The translations under genes and the position numbers were made by a program. The notes beneath the pieces were generated by a model, which had not been told where the DNA came from, made no database searches, and saw nothing but the letters and a program-made list of their open reading frames with translations. Source: Symsagittifera roscoffensis (taxonomy: Eukaryota; Xenacoelomorpha; Acoela; Convolutidae). From it: a stretch of 64,000 nucleotides of DNA. Below, in pieces: positions 9,988 to 20,011 of the stretch. Each line of letters begins with the position of its first letter. Within the stretch, counting starts at the first letter, position 1. The stretch is from the NCBI RefSeq assembly GCF_963678635.1, contig NC_087065.1:35273807-35337806 (forward strand), written 5' to 3'.

Positions 9988-10476
9988 TGTCCGGGAGTTA
10001 TGTGCCATTCTCCCAGAGACTGTCATATGTTGAAGGACTGCAGTAAACTAACTTTTTCGCTACTTTGATGCCATAGAACTTTGAATTAACACCGGTATTA
10101 TTTGTTATTTTAGAATATGAGTAGCTAGAAAGAGGAAAGGGTCAATCCATCTCCAATGGATTTAATATAGAACTGTCACCAAAAACATATTAAAATAGGT
10201 TATTCGAGCCGTGTTTTTAATAGCAATCACGTAGTCTGAGGATCCGACACTCAGATGTGTGGTTGTGTTCGCATGTAAGCCAAAGCTGATTAAAAGTCGT
10301 TTGACTGATGGCCTAAAAATAGTAACTTTTCACTTAGCCCTAAACAGACCAGAAAATCAACTGGCAAGGTCGAGACGGTGAGAAACGAGTAGGATTAAGG
10401 TAATTGACGCCTGCCAGTCGTTAATAGGTACTTTTTCTACGCTCTGTCGCTGTGTAGTATTTGGGCGAATGTTACA
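9988..10476 (+). repeat. LTR of copy A
   Basis: Starts at tgtccgggagttatgtgcc and ends at tgttaca, giving TG...CA ends. Bases 10120-10476 are nearly identical to 63412-63774, and more distantly related to 51860-52234, 57875-58239, 27406-27530 and the reverse strand 52415-52770. The shared 3' part includes agggtcaatccatctcc, tggcctaaaaat and the terminal gggcgaatgttaca. Because copy B begins just downstream, this LTR might also have served as its 5' LTR. The 5' boundary is inferred from the recurrence of the start motif, not from target-site duplications. Confidence 0.6.
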
Positions 10477-11646
10477 TAAATTGTACAAAGGGGTGACACA
10501 TTAGAGTAACTAATTGATCGAATCTTACACGCGTTGAATATAAGAAGCGGATATCTAAATTTAACATCGAAATAAGGTAGGTACCCTGGTCAGATTGGGT
10601 GGGAGGAACGGACATAGACAGTTTTTGTGATACCCCATAGGATCGCTAGCAGGGGGGAGGAAAACGCGTGGCAATCAGGTACCAGACGTTTTTTCCAACG
10701 AAAGGTTGACACAAGTCACCTTTGAATTTTAGGTGGATTCATCTTTCTTTCTGTTTTTATTATTATTTTTTCTCTGTTCAAATTTTCAAGTTTTTGATTT
10801 AAAAAATTTTAATCGGTTTTGACCAAACAGGTGAACACAAGACAATCCCGAGTAATTTGGGTTTCAACTTGCATCAAAACATTAAAAGGAAGATAAATAC
10901 GGGGGGCTGGTAATTCTAACTTTTGGCCAGTAGGATTGGGTTTTTTTTGGAAAAATCTTTTACTAGAGCTCAAGTGGTGGTACCAGGTACAGTGGTTCAA
11001 GAATCCCGACAACGAAAAGAGAAGAGTTCCCACCGTCCCAACACTTAGTGGAGAAGTCCTGGGACAGTACCGAAGAGTCTTGAGACAGTAGTCTTGGGAC
11101 AGGCAGTCTTGGGACAGGCAGTCTTGGGACAGTAGTCTTGGGACAGTAATCTTGGGACAGGCAGTCTTGGGACAGGCATTCTTGGGACAGAAGTCTTGGG
11201 ACAGGCAGTCTTGGGACAGTGGTCTTAGGACAAGCAGTCTTGGGACAGGCAGTCTTGGGACAGGCAGTCGTGACACAACTACAAAAAAGTTGTGTCACGG
11301 TACTAAAAGGTCCTGGGCAGTGCGAAATAGCTCAACGCTCAATTAAAAGCAAAAGGACCGGTCCGAACGAATAAATTGCAAAAGATCCATTTTATTAAGA
11401 TCACGAATTGGAGATTTACTTTACTTAAGAGAATTAGGAATGTTTTTAGAATTTTTATCCGTAGAATAGAAATTTGTGAACAATAATATTGCAGATAGAA
11501 AAAAATTGTAAATAAAAATCATGAGGCGAAGTAGGGTACCAATAGCAGAAAAAAGAGTTCTGGAGTCAAAAACAAAACATAACTCGTCGCAACGAAAATT
11601 GATGCCGTCGGACCAAAAAGTAACAAGAAAGAACTTTTCAGTGAGC
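10477..11646 (+). other. Leader region upstream of copy B gag
   Basis: No coding supported in this 1.17 kb. It lies between the LTR and the Gag ATG at 11647 and contains the minisatellite listed separately. No clear primer-binding site was seen directly after the LTR end at 10476. The open reading frames on the minus strand here are produced by the repeat and are not genes. Confidence 0.4.
11055..11275 (+). repeat. 14-15 bp minisatellite
   Basis: About a dozen tandem units of 14-15 bp built on cagtagtcttggga or caggcagtcttggga, with point variants. Bases 11086-11270 are the most regular part. It lies in the presumed leader of copy B. The alternation of 14 and 15 bp units breaks frame, which argues against coding use. 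Confidence 0.9.
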
Positions 11647-12699
11647 ATGGTCAACACAAGAAGCGCAAAGGAAAACAAGACGAGAGGAAGCGCTGACGAG
11701 GGACGAACGGAACCTGCCATAGAAATTGATCTTGAGAAACCACATCAGAGTGTTGATGAGGTGGAGAAGAAGACAACGGAGTCGACACCGATGCCGAATG
11801 CAGAAGAACAAAAGCAAAAGTCGATGGAATTCTCACCGATAGACACTGTGGAGGACAGGACGGGCAACACGCCAGAAACAATAAAGAACGAGTCTCAAGC
11901 GAAAAGAACGTCATTCACAGAGAGGATAGCAATGATGGTTGGAAAGAAATCGAGAGACATAGTGGAAGAGGAACAAAAAGCCGAGAAAGGCAAAACGTTT
12001 GGAACAGTTTCCACGAGAACAACAGAGGCCAACCGAGATGACAATCAGGCCAAACAAGGGGCAACAGCTAGTCATGGGGCAACAGCTGACCATGAAACAA
12101 CAACTCCTCTTGAGCTGGCCGATTTAATGGCGAAGTTAGATCAGATCGACAGAAAACTAAAGTGCAGCGAGGAGGGTCGAGAAGTGATAAAGAAAGAATT
12201 AAGATACAACAAACACGAGTACCTGGACAACTACTTCAATCTGGCGGAGGCGACGGAGGAGAAGCTTCAGCAAATGTCAGACAAGGTAGAGGCCACTGAC
12301 AAAGACCGCGAGGAAAATTTCAACAAAGACATGCAAGTAATGAATCAACGGTATGACGCTGTGAACAGCCAGTTAGGGAGTCTGGAAACGAGAATTGACA
12401 CAATGACCAGGGACCAGGCTGAGATCTCATGTGCCATACAGTCCAAACTGGATGCCATCTCGAAAAACTCTACATCACAAGACAGGCCGGTAACGGATCG
12501 AATGCAAGGTAACAGAGTTGATTACGTGGAACCACAACGGAACAAGCGGGAATCAACACCATTACCGTTACCCCAGGGTGCAGCGAGCATCGGTCCAGGG
12601 GGGGGGGGGGCAAGACAATTATTAAGAGTGGGACCTCAACTACGACAAATGGCCCAGGGAATTCCACAACAAGCAAAAAAGTGGGACCTGATGCCATGA
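11647..12699 (+). CDS. Gag N-terminal part (copy B)
   Basis: The start is ATG at 11647, giving MVNTRS, a beginning shared by many LTR-retrotransposon Gags; copy D has a matching ATG at 59699. The frame is open further upstream to 11521. The protein is acidic and Lys/Glu-rich with a helical, coiled-coil-like section (about residues 150-270) and no membrane segment. The frame ends at TGA 12697-12699 only because of a run of 13 G at 12598-12610: the capsid frame is open immediately after that run. Gag was therefore probably continuous with 12612-13484 before a slip in the G run. It would form the capsid precursor. Confidence 0.65.
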   Translation: MVNTRSAKENKTRGSADEGRTEPAIEIDLEKPHQSVDEVEKKTTESTPMPNAEEQKQKSMEFSPIDTVEDRTGNTPETIKNESQAKRTSFTERIAMMVGKKSRDIVEEEQKAEKGKTFGTVSTRTTEANRDDNQAKQGATASHGATADHETTTPLELADLMAKLDQIDRKLKCSEEGREVIKKELRYNKHEYLDNYFNLAEATEEKLQQMSDKVEATDKDREENFNKDMQVMNQRYDAVNSQLGSLETRIDTMTRDQAEISCAIQSKLDAISKNSTSQDRPVTDRMQGNRVDYVEPQRNKRESTPLPLPQGAASIGPGGGGARQLLRVGPQLRQMAQGIPQQAKKWDLMP

Positions 12700-13484
12700 C
12701 GTGGGCTAGCACCCGGGAGATGATGAATATGATATTGGAAGCGTTCGCTACGAGGAACACTGACTCGAGTAAAAGAAGAGGTGGCAAATCCAGGAAGACC
12801 TTCAAGAAGCCACAAGAATTTAAGGACGACTCGGACGGATGCATCGGCACTTGGGTAGAAGTCATGAGATTACATTTGGAACAGGACAACTTGAACGACG
12901 AGAGACAAGCCTGCACAGCGATACTCAGCAATTTAGAAGGCACGGCGTTGAAATGTGTAGTTGCAAAGAAGGAAGGGGAACGCGACACTGCGGACAAAAT
13001 CTTCGAGATATTGTTGAATCGATTCGGGTCATGCATGAAGGGTCACCAAGCGATGATGAGATTTGAAAAGAGAAGGCAAAGGGACGATGAATCGATTGAT
13101 CTTTTCCTGGATGATCTTGAGAGCTTGAGACGAAGGAGTGATCCTGAAGAGTCAACAAACAGAAGAAACTTTAGCATCGCCTCGAAGTTCATCAATGGGG
13201 TAAAAAGTGACGACTTGGGAACAATGTTAGCAACGTACTATACACTGTCGAAAGATAGTGCACCGACTCCAGAAGAAATGAGACAGAAGTCAAGAGAGTA
13301 CATGCTGATGAAACCCAAGAAATACTCATACTGGGATAACAGGAACATGCAAGGGGGAGTCAACCACAGAGGTCGTCGTCAAGGTATAAGCCTAGAAATG
13401 ATATGGACAAACGCAGGTCATGCGCAAATTGTGGATCAGCGGATCATCATGTGGCGGAGTGCACGACGTATAAACAAGGCATGA
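12612..13484 (+). CDS. Gag capsid region (copy B)
   Basis: Retrotransposon Gag (capsid) domain: CIGTWVEVMRLHLEQ, ACTAILSNLEGTALKCV, FEILLNRFGSCMKGHQAMMRFEKRRQ, then IDLFLDDLESLRRR and SKFINGVKSDDLGTMLA, collinear with copy C 32340-33190. The frame opens directly after the G run at 12598-12610. It ends in the wrong phase at 13484; a frameshift near 13375-13400 moves the true continuation into the zinc-knuckle frame. Confidence 0.7.
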   Translation, partial: KTIIKSGTSTTTNGPGNSTTSKKVGPDAMTWASTREMMNMILEAFATRNTDSSKRRGGKSRKTFKKPQEFKDDSDGCIGTWVEVMRLHLEQDNLNDERQACTAILSNLEGTALKCVVAKKEGERDTADKIFEILLNRFGSCMKGHQAMMRFEKRRQRDDESIDLFLDDLESLRRRSDPEESTNRRNFSIASKFINGVKSDDLGTMLATYYTLSKDSAPTPEEMRQKSREYMLMKPKKYSYWDNRNMQGGVNHRGRRQGISLEMIWTNAGHAQIVDQRIIMWRSARRINKA

Positions 13485-13672
13485 AGAGTCTGGGGTATGC
13501 TCCGGATGAGGAAGATATGAATGAGCCAGATGGAAGAACACGAGTTCTACAGCGGCCTGGTCATCAAGATAGGTGCGAGATGTTCTTCTGCATTCAAGAG
13601 GGCCACTTTAGGATGGACTGTCCATTATTTTGGGAAGCAGTAAAAATCAAAGTCATCCGAAACACAAGTTAG
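13403..13672 (+). CDS. Gag zinc knuckles (copy B)
   Basis: The first knuckle is CANCGSADHHVAEC, a perfect C-x2-C-x4-H-x4-C nucleic-acid-binding motif typical of retroelement nucleocapsids. A second, CIQEGHFRMDC preceded by another Cys with a widened spacing, is a degenerate knuckle; copy C has CFFC at that place. Between them is SLGYAPDEEDM. It is the nucleocapsid end of Gag and overlaps the out-of-phase tail of the capsid frame. Confidence 0.75.
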   Translation: MDKRRSCANCGSADHHVAECTTYKQGMKSLGYAPDEEDMNEPDGRTRVLQRPGHQDRCEMFFCIQEGHFRMDCPLFWEAVKIKVIRNTS

Positions 13673-14493
13673 CGTTAGCGGTGGTGCAGAACACGAGGAA
13701 CAGACAAGCCGAGTTTGAAACAAGAAATTCAGAGGCACCGAATGCGGAACAACCGACGAAGACGGTGAAAACTGTAACGCAAGTCAATAATGCCATGGAG
13801 ACCATGACCAGGAAGTCTCCAGAGATAAATTTTGAGAGAGCAGCTGCAGAGGCTATTAACAAAGTGACACAGGGCCTAGTGACGAAGGAGATAGAGCAAC
13901 GATTGAAACAGGAGATCGAAAAGCAGAGATTGAACGAGACATTAAGTTGGTCAGAGACAGTGCCAGAAGCCGTAGTGGGAGCGACAAAGAGTGGAAATTG
14001 CAACACTCTGAAAATGGTGACTGGAAAGTCATTCGGCATAAAAAAGATCGGAGCCACAATAATGTCAATAATCACTGTGGAAGTAACGAGGAACTTGAGC
14101 GAACCCAGCGACCAGACAATAATGCACATTGATGTGTACGCAGATTACTTGAGTGCAATAAGTCCACAGACGACTTCTAGAGCCTTGAGGGCGCTACTCA
14201 CAAGAGGTGGCAGCAAGTCAGTACGTGTTGAGAATAGATACACAGATGCTTGTGGTCCGCATGAGGTGATGTTAAATATAGATGGGATAAACATCTACAC
14301 GAAAACCATGATAACATGTGATGAGGACCTAGCCGGACAGATCTACGTGGGCAAAGAAGAATTGAAAGTAAGATCGATTGGACCTTGCGCAATGTTAGAA
14401 GAGGATACAATGCACATCGGGACCGAGGCAGACGTATCAGCACACGTGCTCGACATAAGTTACGCGGATTACTTGATTTGGGAGCAGTCTTGA
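13630..14493 (+). CDS. Pro-Pol region before the protease (copy B)
   Basis: A Thr/Glu-rich helical stretch is followed by a conserved strand-rich domain: MHIDVYADYLSAI, CGPHEVMLNIDGINIYTKTMITCD, GQIYVGKEELKVRSIG, HIGTEADVSAHVLD. Copies C (33556-34030) and D (60847-61206) share it directly upstream of the protease. It resembles a protease-fold-like N-terminal domain but no family is recognised. The last ~10 residues are out of phase with the protease that follows. Confidence 0.55.
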   Translation: MGSSKNQSHPKHKLALAVVQNTRNRQAEFETRNSEAPNAEQPTKTVKTVTQVNNAMETMTRKSPEINFERAAAEAINKVTQGLVTKEIEQRLKQEIEKQRLNETLSWSETVPEAVVGATKSGNCNTLKMVTGKSFGIKKIGATIMSIITVEVTRNLSEPSDQTIMHIDVYADYLSAISPQTTSRALRALLTRGGSKSVRVENRYTDACGPHEVMLNIDGINIYTKTMITCDEDLAGQIYVGKEELKVRSIGPCAMLEEDTMHIGTEADVSAHVLDISYADYLIWEQS

Positions 14494-14815
14494 GTGTTAT
14501 ACCAATCGAGACTGAGGAGCGAATGGGTTTCGACAAAGATGACTTGATAGACTCAAGAATACGGCTGTCAGCTGCAAACAAAGGGGCGCTGCGGGTACTA
14601 GGCAGAACACCAATAATGGCCCTAAATCTAGGGGAACGCAACCTGTGGATGAACTTCCTTGTGGTGGAGAACCTAGATGAGTCTGACCAGTTCATTTTAG
14701 GCAGAGACTTCATCAGGAATTTCGACGTAATTATTGATCTAAACAATGCCATGTTCAGGATTCGGAACCCGGATAGGAAATACGTAATTAAACCGGTTAA
14801 TCTGATAATGGCCTT
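14385..14815 (+). pseudogene. Retroviral-type aspartic protease (copy B)
   Basis: The catalytic region reads LLDLGAVLSVIP, where the usual D-T/S-G has become D-L-G, so activity is doubtful. Further hallmarks: a flap region, then ALRVLGRTPI, LWMNFLVVENLDESDQFILGRDFIRNFDVIIDL, and RIRNPDRKY, matching copy C 34050-34380. A deletion at about 14805-14815 removes the rest of Pol up to the RT palm and joins directly to the codons for GL-NATA. Confidence 0.65.
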
Positions 14816-15440
14816 TTGGTCTATCCAATGCCACGGCCAAATTTCAACGGTTGATGGCACACGCATTGATAGGTGTGACAAAGCAATACGGCAATTTGGT
14901 AATGTGCTACGTGGATGACGTGGTAATAGCGACGCCTACAATGGAAGACCACATCGAGCGACTAGACGAGGTGTTTGCATGCATGAAGAGGTCAGGACTA
15001 AATTGCAAATCGTCAAAGTGCGAGATACTCAAGGACTCAATCAAATACTTAGGAAGGATGGTGGACAAGCATGTCATCAGACCAGACCAAGATGCAGTAG
15101 AAGCGGTTCTGACTTGGAAATCGCCAAAGACGGAACATCAATTGACGAGCTTCCTGGGTTTCGCGAACTATTACAGGGAGTTCATCAAGGGCTACACGGA
15201 CAAGGTATACCCGATGCAACAACTAATGAGGCACAAAGGCAAGAAATTCACGTGGAACAACGCGGCGGAAGAGTCATTCCAGAGAATCAAGAAAGAGTTG
15301 TGCGAGGCACCGGTGCTAGGGATGCCAACGGAAAAAGGGATGTACGTGCTGGACACGGATGCGTCGGTAGTCGCGATTTCTGGCATTCTCCATCAAGAAC
15401 AGGAAAGGAACGGGAAGACAGGGCACTCAGCTGGCTGAAG
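14815..15440 (+). pseudogene. Partial reverse transcriptase and RNase H start (copy B)
   Basis: Only the second half of RT is present: NATAKFQRLMAHAL, the catalytic CYVDDVVIATP (Y-x-DD, about 14907-14940), HIERLDEVFACMKRSGLNC, KYLGRMVDKH, SFLGFANYYREFIKGY and EKGMYVLDTDAS, the start of RNase H. Fingers and the first catalytic Asp are deleted. Near 15420 an internal deletion of RNase H sequence occurs at an ACAG microhomology, and the frame changes. Confidence 0.7.
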
Positions 15441-16582
15441 ACGTACTCAATGGACCAGAGCTACATTGGAAGGTGGATAGTTCGCCTGGATGGATACAAT
15501 ATGATAATTGAGCATAGGACAAGAGACAAACATGAAAATGCCGATAGCTTGAGTAAGAAGACGGAGTTCTACGAGAGACAGGAACAGAGGGAGGCGGATA
15601 GACCAGAAATCAAAGATGGTTTCTCCTTCATGGATAAGAAAACGTATGATAGTCTTCCACTCACGAGATGGCTCGACAAGTCAGGCAAACCAATAGAAGA
15701 TCACCCCGAATTACCAAAGGAGCCTCCAGAGAAAACAAACTCAAAGAAGACACGAGGGATGCCGATAGGGATAATGCTCAAGTCAAAAATTGCGAGGGAG
15801 ACGCTCCAGGCAAAAGGCTATGATTTCAACGAGGTAGAAACGGGAAATGCACTGATAGATGAAGACTTGATGAGATTACTCGAGAAACTGGCAGACGATA
15901 AACCCGTGATCAAAGAAAAGGACAAGGAGGAACCGGAAGTCACGATATTGAGAAGGAATGAAACGGGTGGTGGCGAGGACTCCTTAAAAGAAAAATCTGA
16001 CGGGAAAGAAGTCGAGCAGTCATTGGTTGATCAAATCCCTGATGACACACTTGAGCGGACTCGGGTTAGGAAGAAGAAAGTGGCGTTTAAGGAGGAGGTT
16101 GAACACCTTGGACTAAGGACAAGAGTCCGGGGAGTGGCTCACAGTGGAAGAAGATGCTGGAGATGAAAAATTGTCCGGGGAGTGCGAAGAGTGGGATGAA
16201 GATTCGGAGAAGAGCAGCGATGACCAAGATAGTCTATGCGGTGTCTCATCTTCGGAAGAGAAGATGAGACACCGCGACAGACGGATCCCTCCTCAGGAAC
16301 GTACAACTTGGATCAGCAGGAAGTGTGAGGAGGTGAAGAACTTGAGAAAAATTGCAGTGTCGAGGAAACCATTTAGGGAGCTATCGTGCAACTCAAATGT
16401 CAGAAAAAATCTGGTGCCAGAAGATGACAGGAAGATCATGAGGAGGATAGTATGCGTAAAGCTGAAGGATGACATCCACAACCCTGGAGAAATGAATGGT
16501 CAGATAATGGCACTAAAAGAGCACGTCAAGGTAGTCGGTAGTCGCGATTTCTGGGATTCTCCATCAAGAACAGGAAAGTAAC
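15436..16582 (+). pseudogene. RNase H end and RNase H-integrase linker (copy B)
   Basis: Contains LKTYSMDQSYIGRWIVRLDGY, HRTRDKHENADSLSKKTEFYER and LPLTRWLDKSGKPI, the RNase H end and connection region of this family. A long acidic linker follows with two copies of the nucleotide motif tccggggag (16126 and 16174), in frame as SGEW and LSGEC. A frame change occurs around 16140. It ends where a second RNase H copy begins at about 16531. Confidence 0.55.
16238..16275 (+). repeat. Perfect 16 bp inverted repeat
   Basis: The left arm gcggtgtctcatcttc (16238-16253) and its exact reverse complement (16260-16275) flank a 6-base loop. It lies inside the RNase H-integrase linker of copy B. Copy C has no matching hairpin at the corresponding place, so it arose in this copy or its lineage. 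Confidence 0.95.
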
Positions 16583-17308
16583 GGGAAGACAGTCTTACGA
16601 CCAACAGCGTACGGGAGTAAAGTCTTGAGTGATACGGAAATGAAGTACGGGGCGCCGAAAGCACAGATGTTCGCTGTGGTTACCTTTGTCGAGAAATATA
16701 GAGCATAACTAGGCAGTGAGCCCTTCAAACTGCGAGTCGACAACAGGGCACTCAGCTGGCTGAAGACGTACTCAATGGACCAGAGCTACATTGGAAGGTG
16801 GATAGTTCGCCTGGATGGATACAAAACGAAATTTGAAATACCCAATGAATACTCGGAGAACATCTTGATAACGGACAGCGACTTCTTTCTGTCAGACAGG
16901 ACTAGCGCGATCTGTATAACGGCGGACATGAGCTTCAAATCGAGACTAGAGGCCGACTTCAAGAGAGAATACCAGAACGTGGAGTTTCTATTCAGACAGA
17001 GACAGGGGCTGGGAGGAATGGCTGCGCTTCCCCCATCAGTGGCACAAGTCCCGGGCAAATACCTGTGCTTTCTGGTAACGAGGGTCAATGAAAGGAATAC
17101 GATAGATCCTGAGCACGTGATGTTAACACTAACGAGGCTGAGAGACTTCATGATTGAAAGAGAGACAGTGGAGGTCTCGATGCCTGTTTATGACCCAAAC
17201 AGGGGCAAGTTGAGCCCAAGGGAGTTATATGCCATCCTACACGTGGTCTTCGCAGAAACGGAGATAATGGTACACCTACACAAGAAATACTACTTGAGTA
17301 TCGCCTGA
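16531..17308 (+). pseudogene. Second RNase H segment joined to the macro domain (copy B)
   Basis: Bases 16531-16830 repeat the RNase H region of 15367-15510, but with the 166 or so bases that the first copy lacks (VLSDTEMKYGAP, AVVTFVEKYRA). At about 16825 the sequence jumps from LDGY straight into the macro domain, so the integrase is gone. The macro part (about 16829-17308) is intact: ITDSDFFL, SFKSRLEADFKREY, GLGGM, CFLVTR, VSMPVYDPNRGKL, and the final strand before TGA. The residue matching the TARG1 catalytic Lys is Arg here, and the Asp loop is DPNRG as in the other copies. Confidence 0.65.
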
Positions 17309-17818
17309 GCTACGGGTGCACAACGGAGGTCTTGAGTTGGGGGTGCATGGGGATGTCGAGTAAGGGTACATGGGAACCTTGAAGCAAGTAGATGGATTTT
17401 AACGTAATTGGCATGACAATTATAATTGAAAGAGTTGACGGTGCTAAAACATTAAATGAATCTGCATGCTCTTAAAAAACTTCCAATTGAACTATTTTAG
17501 TAACACAAATGGAAGGATAATGTTTTAACCATAATAATGGGGGGGTTTAGGCTAGGAACATAACACCTTAGTCTAAAAAAAGGATTTTACTTTCAGATTG
17601 ATTTGTTAAATCGAGTTGACGACCCAGACACACTCATTGGAAAACGAAAAGAAGGTCTTAAACAAAGTTCACGATCAGCAACATTCGAAAGAGATATTTC
17701 TCAAGTACTCAAGTTGGTTAGTACGGTAATACTCATGTTGGTTGGTACGGTAATACTCAAGTTGATTGGTACGGTAATACTCAAGCTGGTTAGTGCGCGA
17801 GATCTAGAAATCGTAAAA
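17309..17818 (+). other. Spacer between macro domain and module (copy B)
   Basis: A non-coding counterpart of the spacers in copies A and C, about 510 bases. It ends at the ATG at 17819 (A at -3, G at +4). An A/T-rich stretch contains a run of G near 17539. A frame open from 17603 across a 24 bp repeat is an upstream extension without an ATG in good context, and is not counted as coding. Confidence 0.4.
17705..17800 (+). repeat. Four tandem 24 bp units
   Basis: Four units of exactly 24 bp (17705, 17729, 17753, 17777) of the form atactcaagttggttagtacggta with a few substitutions, immediately upstream of the module start in copy B. Not present in the spacers of A or C. Confidence 0.95.
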
Positions 17819-18592
17819 ATGGCAGATCGATTTTGGAAATGTATGCCTGCGGCGCTAAAGAGGCCTACGCTCGATGAATTGTACAGACGCTTGAGGGACC
17901 TGGTCTACACCCAAGTGGATGAGAGGATGGCAGTGATGTTGAACGCCATCCTGCAGTTAGAGGAGCAAGGTGAATACAGGGAGTCCGCGACAGAAGCTGT
18001 CTTGATGGTCGGCTACACCACAGAAGGGATATCCATTCAAGAACAGACCAGGTGGTTGTCCTGGAATGTGGATGGATGGGTGAGAGGATTCGACTTGGCA
18101 AGAAATCATGGCTTGAGCAACAACACTGAGTACGGTGCGTGAGAGTTCCCATTACCGACCAGACCACCAGCAAGATCCGTGGGCCAATCCACGAGCGAGC
18201 CACCTTCTATGATGCGAGCACAGCAAACGGAAGAGACGTATCCCGACCTCAGTAACCTGAAGAGGGAACTTGAGAGGGCGCAGAGGGAGAAGAATAAAGC
18301 GAATCTTGACCGCGATAGCGCGAAACTCGCGAGGGATCAAGCGAATCTGGAGAGAGACCAGGCGATCCTGGAGAGGGATCAGGTGCGGCGTGACCTTGAT
18401 ATGTTGAAATTAGAATACCAGCAAGAACAAAGGGTGCGAGAGAACGAGAAAAGATCCAGCGGCGATAACGAGAGTTCGACAGGCAAAAGGAAAAGGGGAC
18501 CAGGACTACTGAGCGAGCTGCTGCAGGCTCAAGGCCGGAGTCAGGTATGGAGGTGGATGAGGCTCCCAGGTCGAGGGGACGATTCAACTTAG
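17819..18592 (+). pseudogene. Module N-terminal protein with coiled coil (copy B)
   Basis: The start ATG at 17819 aligns with 1465 in A and 40571 in C. The helical domain has LDELYRRLRDL, ATEAVLMVGY and FDLARN. A TGA at 18140-18142 interrupts, and the same frame continues as a strong heptad-like coiled coil (about 18250-18450) with repeated LERDQA and LARDQA units, then a basic Lys/Arg patch. The coiled coil suggests oligomerisation. The frame drifts out of phase near 18540, where the next part takes over. Confidence 0.55.
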
Positions 18593-20000
18593 ACCGCGCG
18601 GCTCAAGAGCACTTAAAAGAGGGACTGGAAGTGTGGATACCAACCGAATCAGCGTCCTCCCTGCGTGGTTTGGAGACACAATCGATACGCCCACTGATGG
18701 ACGTGGCACCGCCGGGATATACCCCGAGCTCAACCCCGAGCAGCAGTCAGGTGAGCGGGAGCTCGTCGCGTCCTAAGGAATTAAATGAGAGGCTACAGCT
18801 GAGAAATCGTGAAAGTCCAACTAGAGAAGAGCTACCCCCGACTTGGAGGGAGCAACCGGTCAGGAGTGTGGTGATCGCAAGATATAAGAAGAACACGGAT
18901 GGCGGATATCACAGGCACGACCGCATGGATTGGAACGCGGCGCAGCGGGCGAGAAGGGACTGTTTCCATGACGCGTCTTGGGCTGAATACTATACACAGC
19001 CACGAATACCGGACGGTGCAGTTCACCTGATTGTACACTGGCAGAGTGGAGTCTTAAGTTTCTCTGGTGCCGCAACGCCGCAGATGCTGGCATCACTCGA
19101 GATGCTAGGGATGGCAAGTATCTACCCAGTGACTCTAATAATAGGGACCAATGACGTGTCCAGAGGTGAGTCAAGAAAAGTGATGAGGCTACATGATAAA
19201 ATGAGGTGCATCCTGGAGGAGTTGCGGATTCAGATGGATTCCTTCCATACTCACAATTTGCACCACCCCTTATAACATGAAGGCCGACCAACATTCGATA
19301 GAAATGAATGAGAAAGTGCGGAACCTGAACGAAATAATCAGGCAGATACATCAAAGGAGTGTCCTTCCCGTCAGATTGCTGGACGTAGCCGACCAGATGG
19401 AGCGATTCTTCCCGGAGGATGCGTCCTCATATGGAATCAATTTCGACAGACCTAGGGGTGTGGAGTGGTTGAACGACGTTTTCCAGAGGCACATAAGTGC
19501 GTTGGAGGTAGGCCTGTTTGAAACGGCCCAATTCACATTCGGTCCACCCCCAAATCCCCCTTTCCTTACCACAAGACCCCTGTCCAGTCGCCTGGGAGCG
19601 AGAGTCGACTCAAGAGACAGCTCGAGAAGCAGCCTGACTAGATTAACGTGTTCCACGCCGACGGAAGCCGAGGAAGCAGGGTCATCAACGCCCCAAAGTT
19701 CAGTGGTGTCCTCAGTGGTGGTGGTAGATAACAAGAGAGTGGAGAGACCAGCGGAGACAAGCCGAACGCGATATCTGGAGAAAATAAAGGAGTTGGACCT
19801 GGAGGATCTGGAGTGTAGAGAGGAGCTCAAGCACGTGTCACCCGAGGATTTGAGCCGACACCATTGCGTGGATTGGTTGAAGGCCCACGAAACGCATTTC
19901 TCGAGAGCAAGAATGATGGAGACGGCTGATCTGACTGGGATCCCCATGAAATCAGTCATGGGACCGATCAATTACAAACCTCTCAAGTAGCTGGGGAGTC
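18547..20000 (+). pseudogene. SGNH hydrolase relic and linker domain (copy B)
   Basis: A Pro/Ser-rich lead is followed by HLIVHWQSGVLSFSGAATPQ, where a short deletion has removed the GDSL nucleophile segment present in A and C. Block III (IIGTNDVSR) is kept at about 19137. TAA at 19273-19275 and a frame change follow, and block V is YGINFD instead of DGIHF, so His is lost as well. The remainder carries the linker domain (CVDWLKAHETHFS, ADLTGIP, MGPINYKPL) ending at TAG 19988-19990. This copy of the enzyme must be inactive, while the fold and its neighbours are still recognisable. Confidence 0.6.
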
Positions 20001-20011
20001 CGGGACTCATA

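Larger units (their letters stand above)
1..10476 (+). mobile_element. Giant Gypsy-type retroelement, copy A (3' half)
   Basis: The window opens inside the end of Pol and then runs through a macro domain, a non-coding spacer, the roughly 8 kb module, a 3' untranslated stretch and an LTR. Gag, protease, RT and integrase of this copy would lie upstream of the window. The assignment rests on collinearity with copies B and C of the window, which carry the same domains in the same order. Single stop codons and a few frameshifts break the module, and about 1.1 kb (the Cys/His domain) is deleted near 8125-8190. The 3' limit is the TG...CA type LTR end near 10476. Confidence 0.8.

Noticed and set aside
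11041-11280. CRISPR array
   Set aside because: Units are 14-15 bp and contiguous with no unique spacers.
10809-11298. Minus-strand open frames with repeated PVPRL or CPKTA
   Set aside because: They are produced by the 14-15 bp minisatellite, which happens to lack stops on that strand; unit length changes break any constant frame.
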